Below, piece by piece: positions 7,957 through 16,148 of a DNA stretch of 21,434 nt. Source of the DNA: an uncultured Sphingobium sp. (GTDB lineage: Bacteria; Pseudomonadota; Alphaproteobacteria; Sphingomonadales; Sphingomonadaceae); NCBI GenBank assembly GCA_946885845.1, contig CAMPHJ010000033.1, positions 1 through 21,434 on the forward strand, given 5' to 3'. The notes under the pieces were generated by a model that saw nothing but the letters and a program-made list of their open reading frames with translations, searched no databases and was not told the DNA's origin. Numbering within the stretch: the first letter of the stretch is position 1; every line of letters begins with the position of its first letter. The translations under genes and the position numbers were made by a program.

Positions 7957-8172
7957 CAGTGTTGCGATCTGGCGATCACTACCGCGCCGCAGCCTGAGGA
8001 CCCGAACCACTTTGCGAGTAGACGGAGAAATGGACTGTACTGATCAAGCCGACGCGCGGCGAATCCGAGTTGCCCCATCTCCGGCGTCACCCATACGTCA
8101 GTAACGTCGTCACCTTGGACGCAGGATGCAGTGGCCGTCTGTCCGCATCGACCACGCCGGGGCCAAAGATGA

Positions 8173-8198
8173 AGAAGGCGGGCCAGCGCCCGCCTTCT
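8173..8198 (-). terminator. Terminator hairpin after the flavin monooxygenase gene
   Basis: An 11-bp perfect stem (AGAAGGCGGGC at 8173-8183, complement at 8188-8198) closes a CAGC loop. On the minus strand it is followed by TCATCTTT, a weak T-tract. It lies about 90 nt after the stop of the monooxygenase gene at 8288 and may also catch readthrough from the convergent aldehyde dehydrogenase. Confidence 0.6.
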
Positions 8199-8287
8199 CT
8201 ATGTCGTGCCTGCGCACGTCCCGCGCTCGCCGACCGAACGAAGGATTGCGGAGCCCTCCACAGAGTTCGCCCCCTTCCCGCATCCGC

Positions 8288-10072
8288 TTAGTCCTTCGAT
8301 ATTTCGAGACCATCGAGGGCGTCCGTCTCACGCCATTTCGCGAGAACATCGAAATAGGCGAGGGTGCCGCCAGCGAACGGCGCGTTGCGCGCCATGCGCG
8401 GATCCCCGAACGATCCTTCGTTATTGTAGAAACCTGGCGTGCACTCGGTAGCGAACTTGGCGCTCCCCATCATGTGAGAGAAGAGCACATCGAGCCATTG
8501 CTGCTGGGCTTCCTCGGTCGGTTCGAACGCCCGCGCGTTTTGGTCGATCAGCCGCTTGATCGTATAAGCGGTCTGGATCGCGACCTGGTCGAGGATGGGA
8601 ACGACGTTGGCGCCGGTGCCGCCCTGGATCAGGCTGCTCATCAGCAAGTTGGGGAACCCCCTTGCATACATGCCGTGCAGAGTCGCCGCGCCTTCACTCC
8701 AGGCTTCGGTCAGGGCCTGTCCGCCCCGGCCATAAAGTTCGAAGCCGAGCTTGCGGGCATAGCCGGTCGATACTTCAAATCCGGACGCGTAGATCAGGCA
8801 ATCGACGGGATAATCGACGCCGTTCACCACCACGCTATTCTCGGTGATCCGCTCGACACCTTTGCCGTCGGTATCGACCAGCGTGACGTTCGGGCGGTTG
8901 AAGCTCTGGAGATATTCGTCGTGGAAACAGGGACGCTTGCACATCGTGTTGTACCATGGCTTGAGCGCCTCTGCTGTGGCGGGATCACGCACGATCTGGT
9001 CGACCCGCGCGCGGATCGCCTCCATCCGGGCGAGGTCGGCCAGTTCGGCCTGGTCATCGCCCTCGGCTCCGCCTTCGAAGTTTATGCCGCCTGAGATGTG
9101 CGTCCAGCCGTCGTCAATGAGATCTTCATCCGCCGGCTGGCCGCTGACGAGCGTCTCGAAATTCTCGATCCGGCGCTGCTGCCATCCCGGCTGAAGCGAC
9201 TTGACCCATTCCGGATCGGTTGGCCGATTGTTCCGCTCACCCACGCCGGACGGCGTACGCTGGAAGACGTAGAGATGCTCGGCATCACGCGCGAGATTGG
9301 GCACCGCCTGCACCGCCGTCGCGCCTGTGCCGATGATGCCGACGCGCTTGTCGGCCAGCCGGTCCATGGGTTCGGTGGGGCTGCCGCCGGTATAGTCATA
9401 GTCCCAGCGGCTGGTGTGAAAGCTGTGGCCCTTGAACGTCTCGATCCCCGGAATGCCGGGCAGTTTGGCCTTGTGCATGATCCCGCCCGCGATGACGAGG
9501 AAGCGCGCCGCCAGCACGTCATCATGGTCGGTGCGGACCAGCCAGCGCGCCCGCGCCTCGTCCCAGCGGACCTCCATCACCTGCGTCTGGAACAAGGCGC
9601 GGTCGTACAAGTCGTAATGGCGGCCGAGCAGCTGGCAATAAGCGAAGATCTCCGGAGCCTTGGCGTATTTCTCGGTCGGGATGTAGCCGGTCTCTTCGAG
9701 CAGCGGCAGGTAGATATAGCTTTCGATATCGCACGCCGCGCCCGGATAGCGGTTCCAATACCAGGTGCCGCCGAAGTCGCCGCCGCGCTCGACGATGCGG
9801 AAATCCTCGACTCCCTGCTGCCGTAAGCGCGCAGCGGTCAGCAGGCCACCGAAGCCGCCGCCGATGATCGCGACCTCGGCCTCCTCGACTATCGCAGGGC
9901 GCGTGAAGCCGGGCTCCACATAGGGATCCTTGTCATGATCCTTAAACACGCCGCTGAGGTCGATATACTGATCCGGACCATCGGGCCGAAGCCGCTTGTC
10001 GCGTTCGATGCGGTATTTTTCCTTGAGCACTTCAGGCGATATTCGGAGCGTTTCTTCTGTCACGTTGCTCAT
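8288..10072 (-). CDS. Flavin-containing monooxygenase, Baeyer-Villiger type
   Basis: This 594-residue FAD/NADPH enzyme probably inserts one oxygen next to a ketone to give an ester or lactone. The first Rossmann motif is GGGFGG (71-76, FAD). [15 protein letters not shown] follows at 101-115 and includes the Asp conserved in Baeyer-Villiger enzymes. The family fingerprint FxGxxxHxxxW(P/D) is met exactly by [12 protein letters not shown] (213-224). The second motif GTGATA (248-253) binds NADPH. An N-terminal extension of about 60 residues precedes the FAD domain. The ATG at 10072 has GGAG seven bases upstream. It is the last gene of the minus-strand cluster, before a terminator. The substrate is unknown, and members of the family also oxidise steroids, aryl ketones or sulfides. 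Confidence 0.9.
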   Translation of the reverse strand: MSNVTEETLRISPEVLKEKYRIERDKRLRPDGPDQYIDLSGVFKDHDKDPYVEPGFTRPAIVEEAEVAIIGGGFGGLLTAARLRQQGVEDFRIVERGGDFGGTWYWNRYPGAACDIESYIYLPLLEETGYIPTEKYAKAPEIFAYCQLLGRHYDLYDRALFQTQVMEVRWDEARARWLVRTDHDDVLAARFLVIAGGIMHKAKLPGIPGIETFKGHSFHTSRWDYDYTGGSPTEPMDRLADKRVGIIGTGATAVQAVPNLARDAEHLYVFQRTPSGVGERNNRPTDPEWVKSLQPGWQQRRIENFETLVSGQPADEDLIDDGWTHISGGINFEGGAEGDDQAELADLARMEAIRARVDQIVRDPATAEALKPWYNTMCKRPCFHDEYLQSFNRPNVTLVDTDGKGVERITENSVVVNGVDYPVDCLIYASGFEVSTGYARKLGFELYGRGGQALTEAWSEGAATLHGMYARGFPNLLMSSLIQGGTGANVVPILDQVAIQTAYTIKRLIDQNARAFEPTEEAQQQWLDVLFSHMMGSAKFATECTPGFYNNEGSFGDPRMARNAPFAGGTLAYFDVLAKWRETDALDGLEISKD

Positions 10073-10345
10073 CGGTCACTCCAGATCTTTATGTTTGAAA
10101 TCAGTTAGCAGCCTGTCGTCGCTCATCATGTCGGATTAAGCGGGCCTAAAGCCGGAGCGTGTGGCACCCGCCCCGCTTCCACGTTCCGCTTGAGGTGACG
10201 GCCAATCGTGAAAAACGTCATCGCCGCGACGAGACATACCGTCACGATGCCCCGCACTGCCGCTCAAACAACGGTGCTTGAATATGCATCGCGCCCGCAG
10301 CCCGATCCACCCTGCTCAGACAAACCAAGCCGAATCTCAAACGAA
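10073..10345. other. Gap between monooxygenase gene and upstream VOC gene
   Basis: There is no credible gene here. Because a terminator (10346-10372) follows the VOC gene, this 273-bp stretch probably carries the promoter for the monooxygenase. I could not identify convincing hexamers. Confidence 0.5.
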
Positions 10346-10372
10346 GGGGGCATGCTTTATGCCCATGCCCCC
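10346..10372 (-). terminator. Rho-independent terminator after the tandem VOC genes
   Basis: A 9-bp perfect stem (GGGGGCATG at 10346-10354, complement at 10364-10372) has a 9-nt loop. On the minus strand it is followed by TTCGTTTGAG. It lies 20 nt past the stop of the VOC gene at 10393 and separates that transcript from the monooxygenase gene. Confidence 0.7.
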
Positions 10373-10392
10373 TGCTGCTTCATATGCACCGA

Positions 10393-10791
10393 TCAAACGA
10401 CGCCCGACTGCATGACCTCAATGCTATGACCTTCGGGGTCTGCGATTATTGCGTAGCGGAAGTTATGTTCTTCCAGCGTCTGGGCTGCTCTGACGCTGGT
10501 GCCGCCTGCGGCCAGTGCAGCGGCCACGGCAGCGTCCACATCGTCCACCATCAGCGCGATCGATGCCTCGCCCGGGGGCGGTGCAGGCTTGTTGACATAG
10601 TGCAACAGCGCAATCTGATTTGCGCCTTCTTCAGGTCCTGCCGCGAGGAAAATCTCCAGGTGCGGATCATCATAGGCAAGCGCATCGAAACGCCGGACCT
10701 CTATCAGTCCAAACACCTCATTATAAAAGCGCGCCAGCGCCTCTGAATCGCGAACGACAAGCTTGAAATAATATATGGAGGCCTTGCTCAT
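10393..10791 (-). CDS. VOC-family protein (glyoxalase/dioxygenase fold), copy 1
   Basis: This 132-residue vicinal-oxygen-chelate protein has two beta-alpha-beta-beta-beta modules. The first begins IYYFKLVVRDSEALARFYNE and holds PHLEIF. The second begins IALMVDDVDAAVAAALAAGG and ends IADPEGHSIEVMQ, the usual C-terminal Glu-containing strand. The first-strand His that commonly binds metal in VOC enzymes is replaced by Lys, so this may not be a classical metalloenzyme, or it may use other ligands. It is a clear paralogue of the next gene upstream, with about half the residues the same by eye, and is separated from it by 77 bp. VOC proteins include glyoxalases, ring-cleavage dioxygenases, epimerases and resistance proteins. 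The reaction cannot be told. Confidence 0.85.
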   Translation of the reverse strand: MSKASIYYFKLVVRDSEALARFYNEVFGLIEVRRFDALAYDDPHLEIFLAAGPEEGANQIALLHYVNKPAPPPGEASIALMVDDVDAAVAAALAAGGTSVRAAQTLEEHNFRYAIIADPEGHSIEVMQSGVV

Positions 10792-10868
10792 GGTTTCAAT
10801 CGCCTTGTCATCATTCTACTGGAGGATTGGGGACAGTTGTTCTTGATACCGTTTTGCGAATATCGAGA

Positions 10869-11255
10869 TTACAGATCGAATTGCATCAGCTCGATCATGT
10901 GACCTTCAGGGTCGGCAATGGTCGCCCAGCGGAAATTATACTGTTCCAGCGTCTCGGCTGCGAGAACGGTAGTGCCGCCTCCAGCGAGCGCCGCTGCTAC
11001 CGCGTCGTCCACGCTCTTTACCGTGAATGCGACCCGTGCCTCACCCGGCGCCGGGGTCGGCCGGTTCAGATACTGCATCAGAACCAACTGCGCGGTAGCT
11101 CCTGCGGACATATATATTTCCAGATGCGGGTTCTTATGCGTGGGCTCATCGATACGCCGGATCTCTTTCATTCCGAGCACCTCAGCATAAAAGGGGGCCA
11201 ACGCCTCCGGATCGCCGACGATCAGTTTGACATAATATAAGGCAGTGTTGCTCAT
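10869..11255 (-). CDS. VOC-family protein (glyoxalase/dioxygenase fold), copy 2
   Basis: This 128-residue VOC protein aligns end to end with its downstream neighbour. It has LYYVKLIVGDPEALAPFYAE at the start, NPHLEIYMSAG in the middle, VAFTVKSVDDAVAAALAGGG opening the second module and TIADPEGHMIELMQ at the end. The ATG at 11255 is preferred because GAAAGAAGG sits just upstream. A longer frame to 11330 adds 25 residues with no family resemblance. As in copy 1, the usual first-strand metal His is a Lys, so the change predates the duplication. The two genes are probably co-transcribed and may form a heterodimer or have diverged in substrate. Confidence 0.85.
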   Translation of the reverse strand: MSNTALYYVKLIVGDPEALAPFYAEVLGMKEIRRIDEPTHKNPHLEIYMSAGATAQLVLMQYLNRPTPAPGEARVAFTVKSVDDAVAAALAGGGTTVLAAETLEQYNFRWATIADPEGHMIELMQFDL

Positions 11256-11634
11256 GGACCTTCTTTCCTCTTTATCAGAATATTGAAATTCGAATTTTTG
11301 ATGTTGCCATAGTTTTGGTCCACATGTCATCCCATCAATTGCGACAATTATGTTTCAAGTGACCGATCTTAGAATGAGTATCGCGCAAGGGCACCGTACA
11401 TCCGCAGTTCTCCAATCGACACCGAGTATCTCATTGTGACCAGCGGTCAAGGACCGTAATCATAGGCCGGACATTTGAGTGCACCGTCCAAGGGAAATTA
11501 CGCAAAGATTACCTTGCTAACCGGGCCATTCCACATAGGAGTCAGAGCCAACTCTCAGTGGAAATTTTGTACCCTGCCTGGATCACTTATCAGTGGCAAT
11601 CAACAGCGTAGCATTTCTATTTGGCTGCGGCGAC
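11256..11634. other. Intergenic region upstream of the VOC pair
   Basis: No gene is seen in these 379 bp. A perfect 12-bp palindrome AAATTCGAATTT is at 11286-11297, about 30 nt ahead of the VOC start. A second small inverted repeat, AATTG-CGA-CAATT, is at 11337-11349. The segment 11540-11600 has wording reminiscent of IS spacer sequence but too little to name. Confidence 0.5.
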
Positions 11635-12882
11635 TTAATCCAATATTTGCAATGGTATCGCATCCGCCATGACCTTATACCCGGCCGCATTGGGATGAAG
11701 GTGGTCGCCCAAATGAAGATCCTCGCGAAAATACGCAGGATTCCTAGGATCGCGGGTTGCCTCATCGAAGTCTATAACGGCATCAGGTTCTTTGGAGGTT
11801 CGAATCCACTTGTTGGCGGCTTGGCGGATCGCCTCCTTCTCCGGCGTGAAGTAAGGAGCACCGGTGAATGCCATGAGGGTGCCGATGACGACTTTGATGC
11901 CCTTTATATGCGCGCGCGCGATGATTTGGCGATAGCCTGAAATGAGATCTGCGACATCCAACGGGGGATTTTCACCGTACATTGTCTTTCCAGATCGCCC
12001 GATGTCGTTGATACCTGCCAGCAGAATAATGTGCGTTACACCTTCTATCCTCAGGACGTCGCGGTCCAAACGAGCGATTGCAGCCTGTCCAGCGCCTGCT
12101 GTCAGCACCCTGTTGCCGCCGATCCCGGCATTCAGGACAATAGCGGATGCACCCGTCTTGCTGCTATCAAGACGGCGTGCCAGTTCTTCTGGCCAGCCAC
12201 GGGCCTCTGCTCCAGTGCTGCGGTCGCCGTCTGTGATCGAGTCTCCAAGCGCGACGATAATGCGCTGAGGATCGGCGGACAACACCATTGCTCCACTGAT
12301 CAGGGGCCGTCCGGGCAAATATTCGGCGTCCTCCATATGATCGCTAAGTGTCTGATCCCCAGGTGCGACGCTCATCAGCACTGAACCGAACGGATTAAGC
12401 TGAAGCGGCTGTGTAAGCTTCGTGCTCACGATTAAAACAGTATCTCTGGATACTGGCAGATCAATCGGATCGCTCAACAATGGCGCTCCAGCGGGCACCA
12501 CCACGCTGACCTTACCGCCGAACGTCAGTGGCAGTACCGACCCCGCAACCATATCAAAAGCTTCGCCTGCCAGTCCCACTGACAAGGCGTCGAGCGAGAG
12601 CGGTGATGAGTTTTCCTCATTGGAAACCCTGATCCGCACCTGCTTCCCACCTGCGGCCACGGCAAACCGGAATCGGATCGTTCCTGTGACAGGTGGACGC
12701 TCGGTGAGGAACGACTTCGCTGGTTCCGGCATGTCGATATTCGGAGGCAACTTCAGGTCATAATCCGCCGGACTTGACTGGTAGGCATCAACCCATTTCA
12801 GTCGCTCGGCAGATGAGGTCGATGCAACTGATGCGGTCAGCAATGACAATCCTATTTTGCGTTTGATCTTATGCCCCGGCAT
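11635..12882 (-). CDS. Secreted SGNH/GDSL-family hydrolase (esterase)
   Basis: This 415-residue protein is probably exported. The ATG at 12882 follows TTGGAGAAAA and opens a short signal peptide (KIKRKIGLSLLTASVASTSS). Residues about 60-200 form a beta-rich N-terminal domain (TGTIRFRFAVAAGGKQVRIR, LPLTFGGKVSVVVPAGAPLL) common in this subfamily. The SGNH catalytic domain follows with all four blocks: nucleophile Ser215 in GDSITDG, Gly in NAGIGGNRVL, Asn292 in GINDIG, and Asp393 and His396 in DHLHPN. It should hydrolyse an ester, and subfamily members include carbohydrate acetylesterases. Next to a Baeyer-Villiger enzyme, an ester- or lactone-cleaving role is attractive but unproven, and export to the periplasm argues for acting on an incoming substrate instead. 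Confidence 0.88.
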   Translation of the reverse strand: MPGHKIKRKIGLSLLTASVASTSSAERLKWVDAYQSSPADYDLKLPPNIDMPEPAKSFLTERPPVTGTIRFRFAVAAGGKQVRIRVSNEENSSPLSLDALSVGLAGEAFDMVAGSVLPLTFGGKVSVVVPAGAPLLSDPIDLPVSRDTVLIVSTKLTQPLQLNPFGSVLMSVAPGDQTLSDHMEDAEYLPGRPLISGAMVLSADPQRIIVALGDSITDGDRSTGAEARGWPEELARRLDSSKTGASAIVLNAGIGGNRVLTAGAGQAAIARLDRDVLRIEGVTHIILLAGINDIGRSGKTMYGENPPLDVADLISGYRQIIARAHIKGIKVVIGTLMAFTGAPYFTPEKEAIRQAANKWIRTSKEPDAVIDFDEATRDPRNPAYFREDLHLGDHLHPNAAGYKVMADAIPLQILD

Positions 12883-13012
12883 GGGATTTTCTCCAATGAT
12901 AGAAAGCGATGCTTTGTTGAGCTTTTCCGGCAGACACCAATACTGAATTTGCAGACCGTATGCCAACAGATTGTCCGACGTCGCCTTTTGACGGATACTG
13001 AGCCGTGTTAAC

Positions 13013-13165
13013 TTACATTGGTTTCATTTCGCCTCTTTTAAGTCGATCCATGTAGCCAAGGCGATATTTCATGCGACGGTTTGCCCACCGCCATGCTGAT
13101 ATCGCAGGATATGTAGCTCGCACCCCTTTTACAGGCACCTCGACGAGTTCGGGACGGTCCTCCAT
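13013..13165 (-). CDS. Unrecognised 50-residue ORF or C-terminal gene remnant
   Basis: Between the PrpD gene and the GDSL gene, the minus strand has an open frame beginning MEDRPELVEVPVKGVRATYP and ending LGYMDRLKRGEMKPM. The composition is protein-like: basic, aromatic and with few rare residues. The frame stays open upstream of the ATG and past the PrpD stop, reading EPIRRM just before it, so the ATG at 13165 may be internal and the piece may be the tail of a gene whose front was deleted. There is no ribosome site ahead of the ATG. I do not recognise the family. It could be a small co-transcribed protein, a remnant or a chance frame. Confidence 0.35.
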   Translation of the reverse strand: MEDRPELVEVPVKGVRATYPAISAWRWANRRMKYRLGYMDRLKRGEMKPM

Positions 13166-13211
13166 TCGCCGGATGGGCTCACTTGTACTGTCGCGGGTAA
13201 AAAGCCAATTC

Positions 13212-14672
13212 TCAGGTGTGCACGCGCAATTTCGCTGTTAGCGCCATCAATTCACCGATATCATCCAGCATCTCCATCCGCTGAACAGTTTCAATTAGCC
13301 GCTCGACCTCTTTGCTACTCAAAACAGAACGGACATTGAGCGCGAATTTGATGGCAATGTCTTCCTCGCTCATCCTGGTCGCGGGGTTCCAGCTATCACC
13401 TGGCAAGTCCCATGATTCAGCGTTGAAGGTGCCTTGCTTGGTAACCAGTTCGATCGATGTCGGCGCATGGCAATGCATCTTGCCGGGATGACCCTCATAA
13501 GCGGACCATGCCGGCATCGCTTCGGGATGCGCCACCTGAGTTATCCGTTTCGTGAAATTCCCGATCGCGGGATCGTTCAATGTTTGCGGCATCGCCCAGT
13601 CCGGGCCGGGCGCAATGCCATAGGCGGTACAGGCCAGCGCATAGGTGATGCTGAACTGCGACAACGAGGCGTCCTTGTTGTCCACGTCTGCCCAGTTGTT
13701 TGCCGCAGCGTAGGATGGCAAGCCCACCACCATCGGCGTCGTGGCCACCGTAATCTTGTCAATATCTCCTGGTGTAAGCCGCCGCTCGCGCATGATGTCT
13801 TCGAGCAGCTTGATCCCCGTGTGGAACCAGCGGCAGGTGGGATAAGGCTTGAAACCGGCGTCAAGTATATACCACTGATCGCCAAGATCCGCAGTGAAGC
13901 TGTCGTAATCGAAATCGAGCGCCCCTGTCATCTTGTGAAGGCCAGCCGGTCCGTCCAATATCGTTGGATCCCCGGGATAACCGTGACGCGCCAGCAAGCC
14001 GGCGATCACGCCTGAATGACAGAACCAGCCCATGTCGCCATATTTGGTAGAGGAATGTGCAAAGGCGAACTTGCTTTCCATCGCGCCTGGCGCGAAATGG
14101 GCGGCTAGCGTCAAGGCATCAACGATCTGGTTCCGTTTCAGCTTTAGCATCTTGGCCGCAGACACGGCCGCCGAAAATGTACCGAAGGCCATTGTGCCGC
14201 CGCCGCTAGCCATGAACCCCTTTTCGGGATCATTCTTGAAGATGGAGCCACAAAAGCCCACCCGCGCCGCAAAATCATAGGCCAAAGCGACAGCTGCGAT
14301 CACCTCTTTGCCACTTGCGTGGGAGTGTTCGCCCAAGCTTAATGAGGGGAAGAGCGGAATTCCGCCAATATGTTTAGTGCTGTAGAATATCTCGTCTGCG
14401 TCGAGCAAATTAGACAATTTTCCGTTCACATAAGCGGCATTGGAGACATGAAGCTTGTCGCCGCTGCCAAGGACCGTGGCCTGCCCAGGCCCACCCAACT
14501 CAAGGCCAGCCTCTATTACATTCTTGCCGGATTCGATTGCATATCCGCCAAGTGCGCAACCAATCGTGTCGAGAATATAAAGCTTCGTCTGACGGACCAC
14601 ATCAGAGGGCAGATCATCGAACGAAACGCGATCGATAAAATCTGTCCATGCGCGCGTAGGGGAATCAGACAT
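13212..14672 (-). CDS. MmgE/PrpD family protein
   Basis: This 486-residue protein belongs to the family containing 2-methylcitrate dehydratase, cis-aconitate decarboxylase and iminodisuccinate epimerase. It opens with the family wording (LYILDTIGCALGGYAIESGK), continues with AAYVNGKLSNLLDADE and HASGKEVIAAVALAYDFAAR in the all-alpha domain, and has the smaller C-terminal alpha/beta domain (DIDKITVATTPMVVGLPSYA). Length is normal to slightly long. The ATG at 14672 has GAGGA six bases upstream. No methylcitrate synthase or lyase gene is nearby, so a propionate role is unlikely. Within this cluster it more likely dehydrates, isomerises or decarboxylates a polycarboxylic or hydroxy-acid intermediate. 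Confidence 0.9.
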   Translation of the reverse strand: MSDSPTRAWTDFIDRVSFDDLPSDVVRQTKLYILDTIGCALGGYAIESGKNVIEAGLELGGPGQATVLGSGDKLHVSNAAYVNGKLSNLLDADEIFYSTKHIGGIPLFPSLSLGEHSHASGKEVIAAVALAYDFAARVGFCGSIFKNDPEKGFMASGGGTMAFGTFSAAVSAAKMLKLKRNQIVDALTLAAHFAPGAMESKFAFAHSSTKYGDMGWFCHSGVIAGLLARHGYPGDPTILDGPAGLHKMTGALDFDYDSFTADLGDQWYILDAGFKPYPTCRWFHTGIKLLEDIMRERRLTPGDIDKITVATTPMVVGLPSYAAANNWADVDNKDASLSQFSITYALACTAYGIAPGPDWAMPQTLNDPAIGNFTKRITQVAHPEAMPAWSAYEGHPGKMHCHAPTSIELVTKQGTFNAESWDLPGDSWNPATRMSEEDIAIKFALNVRSVLSSKEVERLIETVQRMEMLDDIGELMALTAKLRVHT

Positions 14673-14755
14673 ATGCTATCCTCAATCTTTCGGAATATTT
14701 ATCGGAAGTCACCGCAGAAACGCGAACGAGCTATATCGTAGGCGAGCAAGTAACA

Positions 14756-16039
14756 TCAGGCTGAGCTTGATGGCAGCAGAGCAGCGCCCGAGTTCACTGG
14801 GCTGCTCCGTCTCGGGCGCGAAAGATGCCAGCTTATCCAAAGATATGCTGTGGCCGGGACAAGACACGCAACTATCAGCGCAATGAATACAGGTCTGTAG
14901 CTATCAAAGATATCGTGAAAATGGCCGACGACAGGCGGCATCAGGAATGTAAAGGGAAGCGTAAAAATGCTCAGCAGCCCCAGGACCCTTGGTAATGCGC
15001 CCATGCCGAAGACCTGGACCGACAAGGTGCTGACAGGCGGAAAAACGGCCGCGTTGCAAATACCTATGAGGATCGCTGAGGTTGCCAGGATAGGCAACCA
15101 CCCCGTGACTGCGATAAGCGCCCATGCCAGCGCCCATGCCAGCGCAATTACTCCAAGCGTCCTCGCTGAACCAATGCGATCGCAGGCATAGCCCGCGAGC
15201 AGCGTGCCGAGAATACTCGCTATGTTTGCAAAGGTGAGCAGTGTCGCCCCCGCCTGCATGGTCTGGCCATATTCGGTGAAGATCGGCAGCATATGGGCGG
15301 CGCCGACGATGGCGGTCCCGCTGAGAACGCCGTTCGAAAGCGCCATCAGCCAGAAAATGCGACTTTGGATTATACGGCGCGTCGCGCTGGTAGATGCTTT
15401 GTCGCCTGATGAATCCTGCTGATGCGGGGCTTCAGTTGGCGCTTCGATCACTCCGAGCATTAGGGGAAACAATAGCAGATGCGCCGCAGCGAGTGACAGG
15501 TAAAAACTCGCCAAGCCATAATGCTGAATAATCGTCACTCCAAATAGCGGCAGCAACATTGCCACGATCGGGAGGTAAACGAACCCCATCGCCCTGCCGC
15601 GAGCCTCCCGGCACCATCCGCTTGCAAGAACCGCGGGTGGCATGACAGCGAACATTGCGCCCCCCGGCCCGATCAGCAAAGCGCATGCTGTAAGGGCCAG
15701 CGGAAGGGAGGGGGCATAGGCTAAGGCAACATAGCCGATGGCTGACGTCAGGACACCGGCCGACATCACAAATCGAAGGCCGCATCGGGCAATCAACCCG
15801 GCAATCAGCGGACCAAGCGCCATCATGGAAAGCACAGTAATCGACAAGCCGATCGCTGCGGCCCCCAGAGACGCGTCGTACCGCTGTTGCAGAGCCAGGA
15901 CGCTGAGACCGAGCCCGCCGAACGCACATCCTGTCCCTACATTTTGCGCAACTGTGGCACGAATGAGCATTCCTGTTCGGCGCTTGCCCCATACAATGCC
16001 CGATTGATCTGCGCTTGCACTCTCTGTCATTGCATTCAT
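14756..16039 (-). CDS. MFS transporter
   Basis: This major facilitator superfamily permease is about 427 residues long with roughly twelve hydrophobic segments in two halves. The halves are joined by a charged loop near EAPTEAPHQQDSSGDKASTS. The pattern resembles monocarboxylate or oxalate/formate-antiporter-like members (GLGLSVLALQQRYDASLG after the first helix). The start is ambiguous. ATG 16039 lies only two bases after AAGGA, while ATG 16030 lies eleven bases after it. A longer frame to 16120 is unlikely because it is Arg-rich and has no ribosome site. It lies between the transaminase and PrpD genes, so it probably imports the cluster's substrate or an intermediate across the inner membrane. 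Confidence 0.88.
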   Translation of the reverse strand: MNAMTESASADQSGIVWGKRRTGMLIRATVAQNVGTGCAFGGLGLSVLALQQRYDASLGAAAIGLSITVLSMMALGPLIAGLIARCGLRFVMSAGVLTSAIGYVALAYAPSLPLALTACALLIGPGGAMFAVMPPAVLASGWCREARGRAMGFVYLPIVAMLLPLFGVTIIQHYGLASFYLSLAAAHLLLFPLMLGVIEAPTEAPHQQDSSGDKASTSATRRIIQSRIFWLMALSNGVLSGTAIVGAAHMLPIFTEYGQTMQAGATLLTFANIASILGTLLAGYACDRIGSARTLGVIALAWALAWALIAVTGWLPILATSAILIGICNAAVFPPVSTLSVQVFGMGALPRVLGLLSIFTLPFTFLMPPVVGHFHDIFDSYRPVFIALIVACLVPATAYLWISWHLSRPRRSSPVNSGAALLPSSSA

Positions 16040-16148
16040 CGTCCTTGTGCGACTGCGGCGTGGCGCAATCGCCCTTGCCTGGAAAAATACATCAGAACAG
16101 CGCTCATGCCGCAGCGCCAAAGCATCAGTTCCTCATCGGAAGCTGGTC

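Larger units (their letters stand above)
7884..8287. other. Intergenic region between convergent aldehyde dehydrogenase and monooxygenase genes
   Basis: These 404 bp between two converging genes contain no intact gene. They hold a short stretch resembling a transposase tail (7900-7956) and a terminator hairpin (8173-8198). Elsewhere the open frames are short and show no family-like wording. Confidence 0.6.

Noticed and set aside
8126..9094. 322-codon plus-strand frame opposite the flavin monooxygenase gene
   Set aside because: It is antisense to a fully motif-supported monooxygenase; its length is explained by high GC and codon bias on the other strand.
11540..11600. Segment resembling spacer sequence of an IS21-like element
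   Set aside because: Only loose wording similarity (repeated CAGTGG-type motifs) and no transposase coding sequence or inverted ends were found.
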